NCBI RefSeq assembly: GCF_040706535.1 | Contig: NZ_JAPDRJ010000002.1 | Span: 124,001-188,000 of the forward strand | Length of the DNA stretch: 64,000 nucleotides | Reading direction: 5' to 3' | Source of the DNA: Lentisalinibacter orientalis | GTDB lineage: Bacteria > Pseudomonadota > Gammaproteobacteria > Steroidobacterales > Woeseiaceae | Shown: positions 49,700 to 58,107 of the stretch, in pieces | How positions within the stretch are numbered: the first letter of the stretch is position 1 | How the letters are laid out: each line of letters starts with the position of its first letter | Position numbers and translations under genes: made by a program | The notes under the pieces: model-generated | Database searches by the model: none | What the model was told of the DNA's origin: nothing | The model's input: only the letters and a program-made list of their open reading frames with translations

Positions 49700-51052
49700 T
49701 CAGGCGACCACCTCGTAGCAGGGGCTGTAACTGCCGGACAGCTTCATGCGCCCCTGGGCCACGAAGGCGCGGAGCAGGTCGTCCAGCAGCGGCATGATCT
49801 TGCCGGAGGCCTCGATGCGGAAGGGCCCCCGCTCGTCGATCATCCGGATCGTGTCCTCCCTCACGTTGCCGGAGACGATCCCGGAGAAGGCCCGGCGCAG
49901 ATTGACGGCCAGCTCGTCGGGCGCCTGCTCGGGATGCAGTGCCAGGGAAGCCATGGACTCGTGGCTCGCCCGGAAGGGCACCTGGAAGTCGTGGTCGATC
50001 TTCAGGCGCCAGTTGTAGTAGTAAGCATCGCTGTGGCGCTGGCGGAAATCGCGCACGTCGGTGAGTCCGGACTGGATCGTCCTGGCCACGGCCACCGGGT
50101 CGTCGACGATGATGCGGTAGCGCTGCTGCGCCGCCTCGCCCAGCGTGGCGCCGACGAACTCGTCGATGCGGCGGAAATAGTCCTCGCTGCCGGCCGGCCC
50201 GGTGAACACCAGCGGGAACGGCATGTCGGCATTGTCCGGGTGCAGCAGCACGCCGAGGATGAAGAGGATCTCCTCCGCCGTGCCCACGCCGCCGGGGAAC
50301 ACCACGAAACCGTGACCGACGCGCACGAACGCCTCGAGCCGCTTCTCCATGTCCGGCATGATCACCAGCTCGTTGACGATGGGGTTCGGCGACTCGGCGG
50401 CGATGATGCCGGGCTCCGTGATGCCGATGTAGCGGCCGTCGCGGATGCGTTGCTTGGAGTGGCCGATGGTCGCGCCCTTCATCGGCCCCTTCATCGCGCC
50501 CGGGCCGCAGCCGGTGCACACCTGCAGGCCGCGCAGGCCCAGCTCGTAGCCCACGGTCTTGGTGTAGTCGTATTCCTCCCGGCTGATGGCGTGGCCGCCC
50601 CAGCACACGATCACGTTCGTGTCGGCCGGCGCCCGCACGATGCGGGCATTGCGCAGCACGTGGAAGACGGCGTTGGTGATGGAGTCCGAACGGGCGAGAT
50701 CGAACTGCCCGCCTTCGCGCAGCTCGTTGTCCACGAACACCACGTCGCGCAGCACGGAGAACAGCAGCTCGCGGATGCCCCGGATCATGCGGCCGTCCAC
50801 GAAGGCGGATTCGGGGGCGTTGCGCAGCGCGAGTCGCACGCCGCGGTCCTGCTGGATGATGCCCACCTCGAAATCCCGGTAGCGGGCCAGCAGCTCCCGG
50901 GTGTCGTCCGTCATGGAACCGGAGGTGAGCACCGCGAGCGCGCAGCGCCGCAGCAGCGCGTAGAGGCCGCCCTCGCCGCGGTTGCGCAGCCGGTTCACCT
51001 CCTCCTGTGACAGGAGTTCGAGGCTGCCCTCCGGAGAGACTTCGATGTCCAT
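49700..51052 (-). CDS. ppnN: Pyrimidine/purine nucleotide 5'-monophosphate nucleosidase (LOG family)
   Basis: 450 residues. Cleaves nucleoside monophosphates to base plus ribose 5-phosphate; in E. coli the enzyme is activated by (p)ppGpp. The LOG motif FPGGVGTAEE is at 252-261, GCGPGAMKGPMKGA near 181-194, and the N- and C-terminal extensions match PpnN (YgdH) rather than short LOG proteins. AGGCGAAC-type leader is weak. Divergent or unlinked neighbours; single gene with the L,D-transpeptidase 43 bp upstream. Confidence 0.93.
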   Translation of the reverse strand: MDIEVSPEGSLELLSQEEVNRLRNRGEGGLYALLRRCALAVLTSGSMTDDTRELLARYRDFEVGIIQQDRGVRLALRNAPESAFVDGRMIRGIRELLFSVLRDVVFVDNELREGGQFDLARSDSITNAVFHVLRNARIVRAPADTNVIVCWGGHAISREEYDYTKTVGYELGLRGLQVCTGCGPGAMKGPMKGATIGHSKQRIRDGRYIGITEPGIIAAESPNPIVNELVIMPDMEKRLEAFVRVGHGFVVFPGGVGTAEEILFILGVLLHPDNADMPFPLVFTGPAGSEDYFRRIDEFVGATLGEAAQQRYRIIVDDPVAVARTIQSGLTDVRDFRQRHSDAYYYNWRLKIDHDFQVPFRASHESMASLALHPEQAPDELAVNLRRAFSGIVSGNVREDTIRMIDERGPFRIEASGKIMPLLDDLLRAFVAQGRMKLSGSYSPCYEVVA

Positions 51053-51095
51053 GCTGTTCGCCTGTCGGGGGTGCGCGCCAGCGGACGCGCCGGGT

Positions 51096-51644
51096 TCAGG
51101 GGCGGATCTCGATCGGCGTGTTCTCGCGGGTCATCAGCCAGATGTCCACCATGGCGGCATTGGACACCGCGATGCAGCCGTCGGTCCAGTCGCCGGAGCG
51201 ATAGAACTCCGGGGTATAGCGGGGCTCGTTGGGGTAGCCGTGGATCATGATCTGGCCGCCCGGGTCCACGCCGAGCCGCCGCGCCCGCTCCCGGTCCCGC
51301 GCGTTCGGGTAGGAGATGCGGATGGAGAGGAAGAAATCGCTGTTCTCGTTGCGCAGGTCGAGATAGTACAGGCCCTCCGGCGTGCGCGAATCGCCCTCCT
51401 CCTGCTTGTGGCCCTCCGGCTCCATGCCGAGGAAGATCTCGTAGCTGGCGAGGATCCGCTCGCCCTTCAGCAGGTGGAGCTTGCGATCGGATTTCTCCAC
51501 CACCACCTTGTCGGCGACCTCGAGCGTGGCTTCGGCCCCGCCCGGCGCCACTACGGCCAGCGCGGCGAACGCTAGTGACGCCAGCGGCGCGAGCGCCGCC
51601 CGCCGTCTGCGTCCCGGCCCGTGCCTATTCGTCCCGCCTGCCAT
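51096..51644 (-). CDS. Exported L,D-transpeptidase (YkuD) family protein
   Basis: 182 residues from ATG 51644 (AGAGGAAA upstream). Signal peptide (RRRAALAPLASLAFAALAVV then APGGAEA) and one YkuD domain: DRKLHLLKGERILASYEIFL, MIHGYPN and catalytic Cys about 157 in WTDGCIAVSN. The usual SHGC reads TDGC, as in some YafK-like members. It should act on peptidoglycan in the periplasm. 43 bp upstream of ppnN on the same strand. Confidence 0.9.
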   Translation of the reverse strand: MAGGTNRHGPGRRRRAALAPLASLAFAALAVVAPGGAEATLEVADKVVVEKSDRKLHLLKGERILASYEIFLGMEPEGHKQEEGDSRTPEGLYYLDLRNENSDFFLSIRISYPNARDRERARRLGVDPGGQIMIHGYPNEPRYTPEFYRSGDWTDGCIAVSNAAMVDIWLMTRENTPIEIRP

Positions 51645-51753
51645 GCTCTTTCCTCTCGTCCCGCTCATCGTCAGCGCTTGTCGTCACCGCTTTCCGGGGT
51701 CCCCGAGCGCGAAGATTATGCTAATGCCGGCGCCGGCAACAGACAAACCCGTC

Positions 51754-52182
51754 TCATTCCCGCCGTCGCCGCCCGCCCGGTGCCCGGCGCTCCCCGTCCA
51801 GATTGCGGCCGATGATCCAGCCGATGGCGAACCCGATCGCCCCTGCGCCCGTCGTGTAATACGGCAGGAAGCGGAACAGGAGTTCCGGCGTGCGGGCGCG
51901 GCTCGCCATGCCGCCCCAGTCCAGCATCAGCCCGAGGTGCAGGTAGAGAGAGAGCCCCAGCGCCGGAACGGCGAAACCGAGGACCCCCAGCAGCCAGCGC
52001 CGGTCCGCCTCGCGCCAGCGCCAGCCGGCGCGCGCCAGGGCGTAGAGCAGCAGGCCGAGCGTGAGGGCCGGGGGCAGCAGATTCGGCACCGCGTGGGGGC
52101 CGTAGTCCTCCGCCTCCAGAATCACGAGCGCTGCCGCCGCGAGCAGGACGACGGGCGGCACGAGCGACCAGTGGCCGAACAT
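51754..52182 (-). CDS. Small polytopic membrane protein, unknown
   Basis: 142 residues with about four hydrophobic helices (VPPVVLLAAAALVILEA, LPPALTLGLLLYALARAGW, WLLGVLGFAVPALGLSLYLH, YYTTGAGAIGFAIGWIIGR) and a basic C-terminal tail. Start codon shares one base with the stop of the lipoprotein gene (TGATG), so translation is coupled. No family recognised. Confidence 0.7.
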   Translation of the reverse strand: MFGHWSLVPPVVLLAAAALVILEAEDYGPHAVPNLLPPALTLGLLLYALARAGWRWREADRRWLLGVLGFAVPALGLSLYLHLGLMLDWGGMASRARTPELLFRFLPYYTTGAGAIGFAIGWIIGRNLDGERRAPGGRRRRE

Positions 52183-52658
52183 CAGCCGCCGCCCCGACCC
52201 GCGGCGATGCCCTTCACCCGGCGGCTCAGCCCGAGCATGTCCAGTTGCTGCCGGCTCTCGACGACCCGGCCGTCCTCGATCCGGTCGAGCAGGAGGCCCT
52301 CGAAGCTCACCCGGGCGCCGGTCGGCGGCGTCGCATCGAAGACGCCCTCGTGCGTGCCGGTGAAGCGTATCCGGGTGGCCACCCGACCGTCCTCGGCGAT
52401 CTGCTCCAGCACTTCCAGCTCGAGGTCGGGGAAGGCGCCGTGCAGGCCGCGCCCGATCGAGGAGAGCACCTCGCGGGCATGGCGGGAACCGTTCACGGTG
52501 GCACCGGGCGCGAAGTATCGGTCCCAGTCCTCCCAGCGACCCTCGATCATGAGGGTCTGCAGATAGCCGCGGACGAGGGCCTTGTCGTCGGCGCCGGTAT
52601 TGCAGCCGGCGAACAGCGGTAGCAGGAGCAGCGGCAGGATGTGCAGGGCACGGCGCAT
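52182..52658 (-). CDS. SnoaL-like (nuclear transport factor 2 fold) lipoprotein
   Basis: 158 residues from ATG 52658 (GGAGG upstream). Lipobox LFAGC (Cys about 17) follows a leucine-rich signal. The mature part resembles SnoaL/NTF2-like domains: YLQTLMIEGRWEDWDRYFAP, IGRGLHGAFPDLELEVLEQI, RIRFTGTHEGVF and GLLLDRIEDGRVVE. No catalytic role can be assigned. Divergent from the M14 deacylase gene. Confidence 0.75.
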   Translation of the reverse strand: MRRALHILPLLLLPLFAGCNTGADDKALVRGYLQTLMIEGRWEDWDRYFAPGATVNGSRHAREVLSSIGRGLHGAFPDLELEVLEQIAEDGRVATRIRFTGTHEGVFDATPPTGARVSFEGLLLDRIEDGRVVESRQQLDMLGLSRRVKGIAAGRGGG

Positions 52659-52844
52659 GGCGGGCGGCCTCCGGGCGGCGGCAATGGCATCAATGATAGG
52701 AAGAGCGAAATCCGGCATATCGAGAACAGGTCACAGATTCGCTGTCGGTTTCCGTATAGTTTACGTAACCTTGCGGGCGGCGGCTCCGCTGGAGGGAACC
52801 CCGGGCGGCCGCGCCTGCCGAAGCAGAGAGGCGTAGCTCGCCGG

Positions 52845-54275
52845 ATGTCGACCATGGGTATCAAGATGGACAACAGGCGTACCGCAGCCACCACCGCCGC
52901 CGCCATGGCGACGGCGGCCGTGCTGTCGCTGGCCATCGCAGGCGTCGCCGTCGCCGGCCCGGGTATAGGCCCGGGTATAGGCGCCACCGAAGAGGTGGTG
53001 GACAACCCGGAGGACGCCCGCGAACAGCATGACGACAGCGAGCCCGAGCCGGCTGTCGCACGGGAGCGGCCGCAGGCCGAGCGCCCCCTGACCACGCTCG
53101 AGCCGGTGGAGTGGGGCCAGGCCCGGGAGTCCGACGCGGAGGCGCTGGAGTTACTCGGCAGCACGGTGCCTCCCGCGAGCTATCAGCGTCTGTCCTGGTC
53201 GGCGACGGAGCTGTTCGAGGGCATCCCGGTGGACACGCCGGTGCTGGTGATGAACGGCCGCTATCCCGGCCCGGTGCTGTGCCTCACCGCGGCGGTGCAC
53301 GGAGACGAGCTGAACGGCATCGAGATCGTGCGCCGGGTGCTCCACGACCTGGACCCGCAGAAGCTCTCCGGCGCGGTCATCGGCGTGCCCATCGTGAACC
53401 TGCAGGCGTTCCGCCGCGGCTCGCGCTACCTGCCGGACCGCCGGGACCTGAACCGCTATTTCCCCGGCAACCCGGCCGGCAGCGCCGCCTCGCGGATCGC
53501 CCACTCGTTCTTCAACAGCATCGTGCGCCACTGCGACGCCCTGGTGGACCTGCACACCGGCTCCTTCGACCGGGCGAATCTGCCGCAGCTGCGCGCCGAC
53601 CTGCGCGATCCGGGCGTGGTCACACTGACCCAGGGCTTCGGCGCCACGGTGATCATCAACAGCATCCCGGCGGACGGCACGCTGCGTCAGGCGGCCACGG
53701 ACGCGGGCATCCCAACGGTGACGCTGGAGGCCGGCGGGCCTTCCCGTCTGGAGACCGAAGAAGTCAGCCACGGCGTGAAGGGCATCGAGACCCTGCTGAA
53801 TACGCTCGGCATGGTGCGCAAGGTGAGTCTGTGGGGCGACCCGGAACCCGTCTACTACCGCTCCACCTGGGTACGCGCCAACCGGGGCGGGATCCTGTTG
53901 TCCGAGGTGGACCTGGGCCGGCGGGTGAGCGCCGGCGACCTGCTCGGCACCATCACCGATCCCATCACCAACGCCAGGACCAACATCTATGCGCCGACGG
54001 ACGGCCGGGTGATCGGCATGGCGCTGAATCAGGTGGTCATGCCCGGCTACGCCGCCTTCCATATCGGGCTGCCGCGGCCCGAGCCGAAGACCGCCGAGGC
54101 CGCGCCGGCGGAAGCCGGCGGCAGCCTCGGCGACGAGGAAGACGCCGAGCCGGCGGCGGAGCAGCCGGCCGAGGAGGCGTCAGTGGCAGCCACCGAGTCC
54201 CGCGACGACGTCGACGCCGGCGAAGACTCTGCCGGCGAGGCCGACGCCCCGGGCACCGGGGCGGGCGATCAGTAG
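52845..54275 (+). CDS. Exported succinylglutamate desuccinylase/aspartoacylase-family (M14) protein
   Basis: 476 residues. Signal peptide within the first about 37 (TAAAMATAAVLSLAIAGVAV then AGP). Zinc ligands His152 and Glu155 in AAVHGDELNG and His237 in LVDLHTGSF; Arg-rich RDLNRYFPGN matches the family. A beta-rich C-terminal module (GGILLSEVDLGRRVSAGDLL, INAPTDG-like IYAPTDGRVI) and an acidic Ala/Glu tail follow. Unlike AstE it is secreted, so it probably removes acyl groups from extracytoplasmic amines or amides; substrate unknown. TATAGT lies 85 bp upstream. ATG 52854 and 52866 are alternative starts. Confidence 0.85.
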   Translation: MSTMGIKMDNRRTAATTAAAMATAAVLSLAIAGVAVAGPGIGPGIGATEEVVDNPEDAREQHDDSEPEPAVARERPQAERPLTTLEPVEWGQARESDAEALELLGSTVPPASYQRLSWSATELFEGIPVDTPVLVMNGRYPGPVLCLTAAVHGDELNGIEIVRRVLHDLDPQKLSGAVIGVPIVNLQAFRRGSRYLPDRRDLNRYFPGNPAGSAASRIAHSFFNSIVRHCDALVDLHTGSFDRANLPQLRADLRDPGVVTLTQGFGATVIINSIPADGTLRQAATDAGIPTVTLEAGGPSRLETEEVSHGVKGIETLLNTLGMVRKVSLWGDPEPVYYRSTWVRANRGGILLSEVDLGRRVSAGDLLGTITDPITNARTNIYAPTDGRVIGMALNQVVMPGYAAFHIGLPRPEPKTAEAAPAEAGGSLGDEEDAEPAAEQPAEEASVAATESRDDVDAGEDSAGEADAPGTGAGDQ

Positions 54276-55153
54276 CCGCTCGCCTTCAGTGCGTTGATGC
54301 GCTCCTCCAGCGGCGGGTGCGTCATGAACAGCTTCTTCAGCCCGTGCGCCCCCAGACCGGCGATGCCGAAGGCCGACAGCTGCTTCGGCAGCTCGCTCGG
54401 CTCGTAGGTCGCGCGCAGCTTCTCGAGCGCGGCCACCATCTTCTCCCGGCCGGCCAGCTCGGCGCCGCCCGCGTCCGCGCGGAATTCGCGCCGCCGCGAG
54501 AACCAGTGCACGATGATGGTCGCGAGGATGCCGAAGATGATCTGAGCCACCAGGCTGGTGAGGAAGAAGCCGATGCCGGCGCCCTGCTCGTTGCGGAACA
54601 CGACCCGGTCCACGAAGAAACCGACCACCCGCGAGAGGAAGATGACGAAGGTGTTCAGCACGCCCTGCAGCAGCGTCATAGTCACCATGTCGCCGTTGGC
54701 GACGTGGGAGACCTCGTGGGCGAGCACGGCCTCGGCCTCCGCCTGATTCATATTGCGCAGCAGGCCGGTGCTGACGGCGACCAGCGCCTTGTTGCGGCTC
54801 ATGCCGGTGGCGAACGCGTTCACCTCGGGCGCGTCGTAGATCGCGACGTCCGGCACGCCGATGCCGGCACGGCCGGCCTGATTCTGCACGGTTGCGAGCA
54901 GCCAGGACTCGGTGGCATTGGACGGCTGCGTGATGACCTTCGCGCCGGTGGTCCAGAGCGCCACCTTCTTCGAGATGGCGAGAGAGATGAACGAGCCGGC
55001 AAAGCCGATGACCGCCGAGAAGATCAGCAGCGAGGTCAGGTTCAGCCCGCCTGTCTCCGAGACGATGCTCTCCAGACCGAAGACCCGGAATACGATGCTG
55101 ATGACGGCCAGCACCGCGACGTTGGTCGCCACGAACAACAGGATTCTCTTCAT
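54269..55153 (-). CDS. htpX: Protease HtpX (M48 membrane zinc metalloprotease)
   Basis: 294 residues from ATG 55153 (AGGAG 8 bp upstream; a GTG two codons earlier is too close). Two N-terminal and two internal membrane helices, zinc motif AHEVSH (145-150) with the third ligand Glu in RREFRADAGGAELAG, and the NAFATG block. Degrades misfolded membrane proteins. Converges with the M14 gene, overlapping it by 7 bp. Confidence 0.96.
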   Translation of the reverse strand: MKRILLFVATNVAVLAVISIVFRVFGLESIVSETGGLNLTSLLIFSAVIGFAGSFISLAISKKVALWTTGAKVITQPSNATESWLLATVQNQAGRAGIGVPDVAIYDAPEVNAFATGMSRNKALVAVSTGLLRNMNQAEAEAVLAHEVSHVANGDMVTMTLLQGVLNTFVIFLSRVVGFFVDRVVFRNEQGAGIGFFLTSLVAQIIFGILATIIVHWFSRRREFRADAGGAELAGREKMVAALEKLRATYEPSELPKQLSAFGIAGLGAHGLKKLFMTHPPLEERINALKASGY

Positions 55154-55316
55154 ATGCACTACTCCTGGCAGTACGAGCCCAATGCTCTGCAGACCCCTGC
55201 AGAACGATCGATAATGGGTCCGCCGGCGGCCGATTCAAGCGCCGGAGCCCGAGTATGACCCGCCGGCGGCGCTACAATTCCACAGTAATGTCCTTCGCCG
55301 CACCGAGTTTTTCCCG

Positions 55317-56231
55317 ATGAACGACGCCGGCACCCGGTCCGCGGCAGGCGAGTCGCGCGGCCGCGAGGCCCTGATCCGGGCGGCACTCGCACTGCAGCGC
55401 GCCCTGGTGCTGCTGCCGTGGCGCGCACAGCGGCTGCTGGGGCGCGGCCTCGGCGCGGCCGCCTTCCGCCTCGCCGGGCGCCGGCGCCGCATCGCGGCCC
55501 GCAACCTGGAACTCTGCTTCCCCGAGCTCACCGCCGACGCGCGGCAGCAATTGCTGCGCCGTCACTTCCGCTCGCTCGGCATCGGCCTGATGGAGCTCGG
55601 CATGGCCTGGTGGGCGAGCGACCGGCGCCTGCGCGCCATGGCCACGCTGGAGGGCCTGGAGCATCTCGAGGCCGCCCGTGCCGCCGGTCGGCCGGTCATC
55701 CTGATCGCCGGCCATTTCACCACCATGGACCTGGCCTGCCGGCTGCTGGGTCTCGCCGTCGACTACGACGGCATCCAGCGGCCCTTCGGCTACCCGGCCC
55801 TCGACCGGCAGCTCACCCGCGGCCGGCTGCGGGCCGTCGGCACCGTCTATTCGAAATTCGACCTGCGCGGCATCCTGGATGCGCTGGCACGGGGCCGTAC
55901 GCTGTGGATGGCCGTGGACCAGGCCCAGACGAGCAGCCGGCCGGTGCTGGCGTCGTTCTTCGGGCTGCCGGCGCCGACCACCGGCAGCCCCGCCCGGCTC
56001 GCCGCCCGCAGCGGTGCCGCGGTGCTGCCGGTAGCGGGACGACGGGAACCGGACGGGCACTACCGGATCACCGTGGAGCCCGCGCTGGAGGACTTCCCCG
56101 GCGGCGACGAGGTGGCCGACGCGGCGCGGCTGAACGCCGTGGTGGAGCGCCAGGCCCGTGCGGCCCCCGATCAGTACTACTGGATCCACCGCCGTTTCAA
56201 GGGCGACCCCGCCCACTACGACGACGTCTGA
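55317..56231 (+). CDS. lpxL: LpxL/HtrB-family lipid A acyltransferase
   Basis: 304 residues. HX4D catalytic motif GHFTTMD (His133, Asp138), AARNLELCFPELTADARQQL, YDGIQRPFGYPALD and WIHRRFKGDP at the C-terminus are those of late lipid A acyltransferases acting on Kdo2-lipid IVA at the inner membrane. The N-terminal helix is poorly hydrophobic. Whether lauroyl- (LpxL) or myristoyl-type cannot be told. TACAAT at 55273-55278 is a possible -10. The stop is 1 bp from that of the convergent Kdo kinase gene. Confidence 0.9.
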   Translation: MNDAGTRSAAGESRGREALIRAALALQRALVLLPWRAQRLLGRGLGAAAFRLAGRRRRIAARNLELCFPELTADARQQLLRRHFRSLGIGLMELGMAWWASDRRLRAMATLEGLEHLEAARAAGRPVILIAGHFTTMDLACRLLGLAVDYDGIQRPFGYPALDRQLTRGRLRAVGTVYSKFDLRGILDALARGRTLWMAVDQAQTSSRPVLASFFGLPAPTTGSPARLAARSGAAVLPVAGRREPDGHYRITVEPALEDFPGGDEVADAARLNAVVERQARAAPDQYYWIHRRFKGDPAHYDDV

Positions 56232-56232
56232 A

Positions 56233-56985
56233 TCAGCCGGCAGTCTGGTCGTGTCGAGCGGTTCGGTCGCTGTCCGGACCGTTCCTGTAGCCGGCCACCA
56301 GCTCCCGCCAGCCGCCGGCCTCGTAGCGGAAGCCGGGCACGCTGGCGCGGAGCTTCTCCAGGGAGCGCAGCAGCCGTGCGAGGTTGCGCCGCTGCCAGGC
56401 GCCCGGGCGGCGGAGGCGGCCGCGGTCGAAGTCCAGCAGCCAGACGGCGCCCTCCTCGCCGAGCTGTATGTTGTGGGCGTTCAGGTCGGCATGGCAGACA
56501 CCGGCGTCGTGGAAGCGCCGGATGATGGCGCCGATGCGCCGCCACTCGTCCGCCGCCAGAGCACGCTCGCCGAGCACGCCGGCCAGCGAGCGGACGCCGG
56601 CCAGGCGGCATGTGAGGATATCGCCCCGGTAGACCCCGCCGCTGCGCCGGTAGCCCGCGGCCGCCGGCGCCGGCACGGGCAGGCCGGCCGCGGCCAGTCG
56701 GGCGAGCAGCCGGAACTCGCGGAACGGCCGCGTGGCGGTCTGCCCCAGCCACAGGAACTCGTCGTCCAGTACGCGACCCACCAGTCCGCCCCGACGATAG
56801 TGGCGCAGCGCGAAGTCGCCTGCCTCGCCGGTGACGAACCGCACGGCGCCCCGGCCGGGCGCATCGGGCACTTCGCCCTGGGTGTCCCACGCGCCGGGCT
56901 CCAGCCAGGCCGGCTCGAAGTGGTTGAAGATACGGGGATCGTATAGGATGGCGCCGTCCGCGCTGGGCAGGATCCTCTCTTCCAC
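56233..56985 (-). CDS. kdkA: 3-deoxy-D-manno-octulosonic acid (Kdo) kinase
   Basis: 250 residues from GTG 56985, giving the family length; an ATG at 57018 would overlap the divergent glycosyltransferase start. Eukaryotic-kinase-like fold with ATP Lys region FALRHYRRGGLVG, catalytic loop CHADLNAHNIQL and metal DFDRG. Phosphorylates Kdo of Kdo-lipid A in organisms such as Haemophilus. It fits the surrounding lipid A and heptosyltransferase genes. Confidence 0.9.
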   Translation of the reverse strand: MEERILPSADGAILYDPRIFNHFEPAWLEPGAWDTQGEVPDAPGRGAVRFVTGEAGDFALRHYRRGGLVGRVLDDEFLWLGQTATRPFREFRLLARLAAAGLPVPAPAAAGYRRSGGVYRGDILTCRLAGVRSLAGVLGERALAADEWRRIGAIIRRFHDAGVCHADLNAHNIQLGEEGAVWLLDFDRGRLRRPGAWQRRNLARLLRSLEKLRASVPGFRYEAGGWRELVAGYRNGPDSDRTARHDQTAG

Positions 56986-57004
56986 GCTAGTCGGCTCCGA
57001 GGTA

Positions 57005-58084
57005 TTGGCGAATCCCATAGACAACAGCGCTCCGCCCGGCTCGCTCTGCGCCGTGCGCCTGTCCGCGATAGGTGACACCTGCCATACCCTGCCGGTGCTG
57101 CGGACGCTGAAAGCCGCCTGGCCGGAGACGGCCATCACGTGGGTCATCGGCCGCACCGAAGCTTCCCTGATGGCGGACATTCCGGAGTTCGAGTTTATCA
57201 CCTTCGACAAGTCGGCCGGCCTGGCCGGCTACCGGGAACTGAGAAGCCGTCTCGCCGGCCGCCGCTTCGATGCGCTGCTGATGATGCACGCCTCGCTGCG
57301 CGCCAACGCGGTCAGCCGCCTCGTCCCGGCGCGGCGGCGCATCGGCTTCGACCGGGAGCGGGCCCGGGACTTCCAGTGGCTGGTCTCCGACGAGCGCATC
57401 CCGCACCGGCCCCGCGAGCACGTCATGGACGGCCTGTTCGGCTTCGCCGAGTACCTGGGCGTGACGGAGCGCCGCCTGACCTGGGACATACCGGTCTCCG
57501 ATGCCGACCGCGAATACGCGGCCGGGCACCTGCCGGCGGGGCGACCCTGGATGCTGCTGAGCCCGTGCAGTTCCCAGCGCGCCCGCAATTACCGCAACTG
57601 GAGCGTGGCCAACTACGCGCGCCTGGTGGATCACGCGGCCGAGCGCCACGGCGCCGGCACCGTGATCACCGGCGGCCCGACGGCGCTGGAGCGGGAATAC
57701 GGCGAGGCCATCACCGCCGCCGCGGCGAACAAACCCGTCAACCTGGTGGGCGCCAGCACGCTGAAACAGCTGTTCGCGCTGATCCGCCGCGCCGCCGTCG
57801 TCGTCTGCCCGGACTCGGGCCCCGCCCACATGGCCACGGCGGCGGCGACGCCCGTGATCGGCCTCTATGCCACCTCCAATCCGGACCGTACCGGCCCGTA
57901 TCTGAGCCGCCACCTGGTGGTGAACGCCTATCCGGAGGCGGTGCGCCGGGAATTCGGCAGGCCGGTGAGCGAGATCGCGTGGGGTCGTCGGGTGCGCGAC
58001 CCGGCGGCCATGGACCTGATCCGGGCCGATGCGGTCGAGGCGCGGCTGGACGAGGTGCTGGGCGGCGCGGCACCGGCCGCCTAG
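57005..58084 (+). CDS. Glycosyltransferase family 9 protein, heptosyltransferase I-like
   Basis: 359 residues from TTG 57005 (MANPIDNS by initiation), with weak GAGG upstream; a GTG at 57053 would truncate the first strand. GT9 marks: VRLSAIGDTCHTLPVLRTLK, the N-terminal acceptor side, and the C-terminal nucleotide-sugar site CPDSGPAHMATAAATPVIGLY. It adds heptose to the LPS inner core, more WaaC/RfaQ-like than WaaF. Its start faces kdkA with only about 19 bp between them, so promoters must overlap the coding ends. Confidence 0.87.
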   Translation: MANPIDNSAPPGSLCAVRLSAIGDTCHTLPVLRTLKAAWPETAITWVIGRTEASLMADIPEFEFITFDKSAGLAGYRELRSRLAGRRFDALLMMHASLRANAVSRLVPARRRIGFDRERARDFQWLVSDERIPHRPREHVMDGLFGFAEYLGVTERRLTWDIPVSDADREYAAGHLPAGRPWMLLSPCSSQRARNYRNWSVANYARLVDHAAERHGAGTVITGGPTALEREYGEAITAAAANKPVNLVGASTLKQLFALIRRAAVVVCPDSGPAHMATAAATPVIGLYATSNPDRTGPYLSRHLVVNAYPEAVRREFGRPVSEIAWGRRVRDPAAMDLIRADAVEARLDEVLGGAAPAA

Positions 58085-58107
58085 GTTGCCGAGGTCGCCT
58101 GGCTCGC

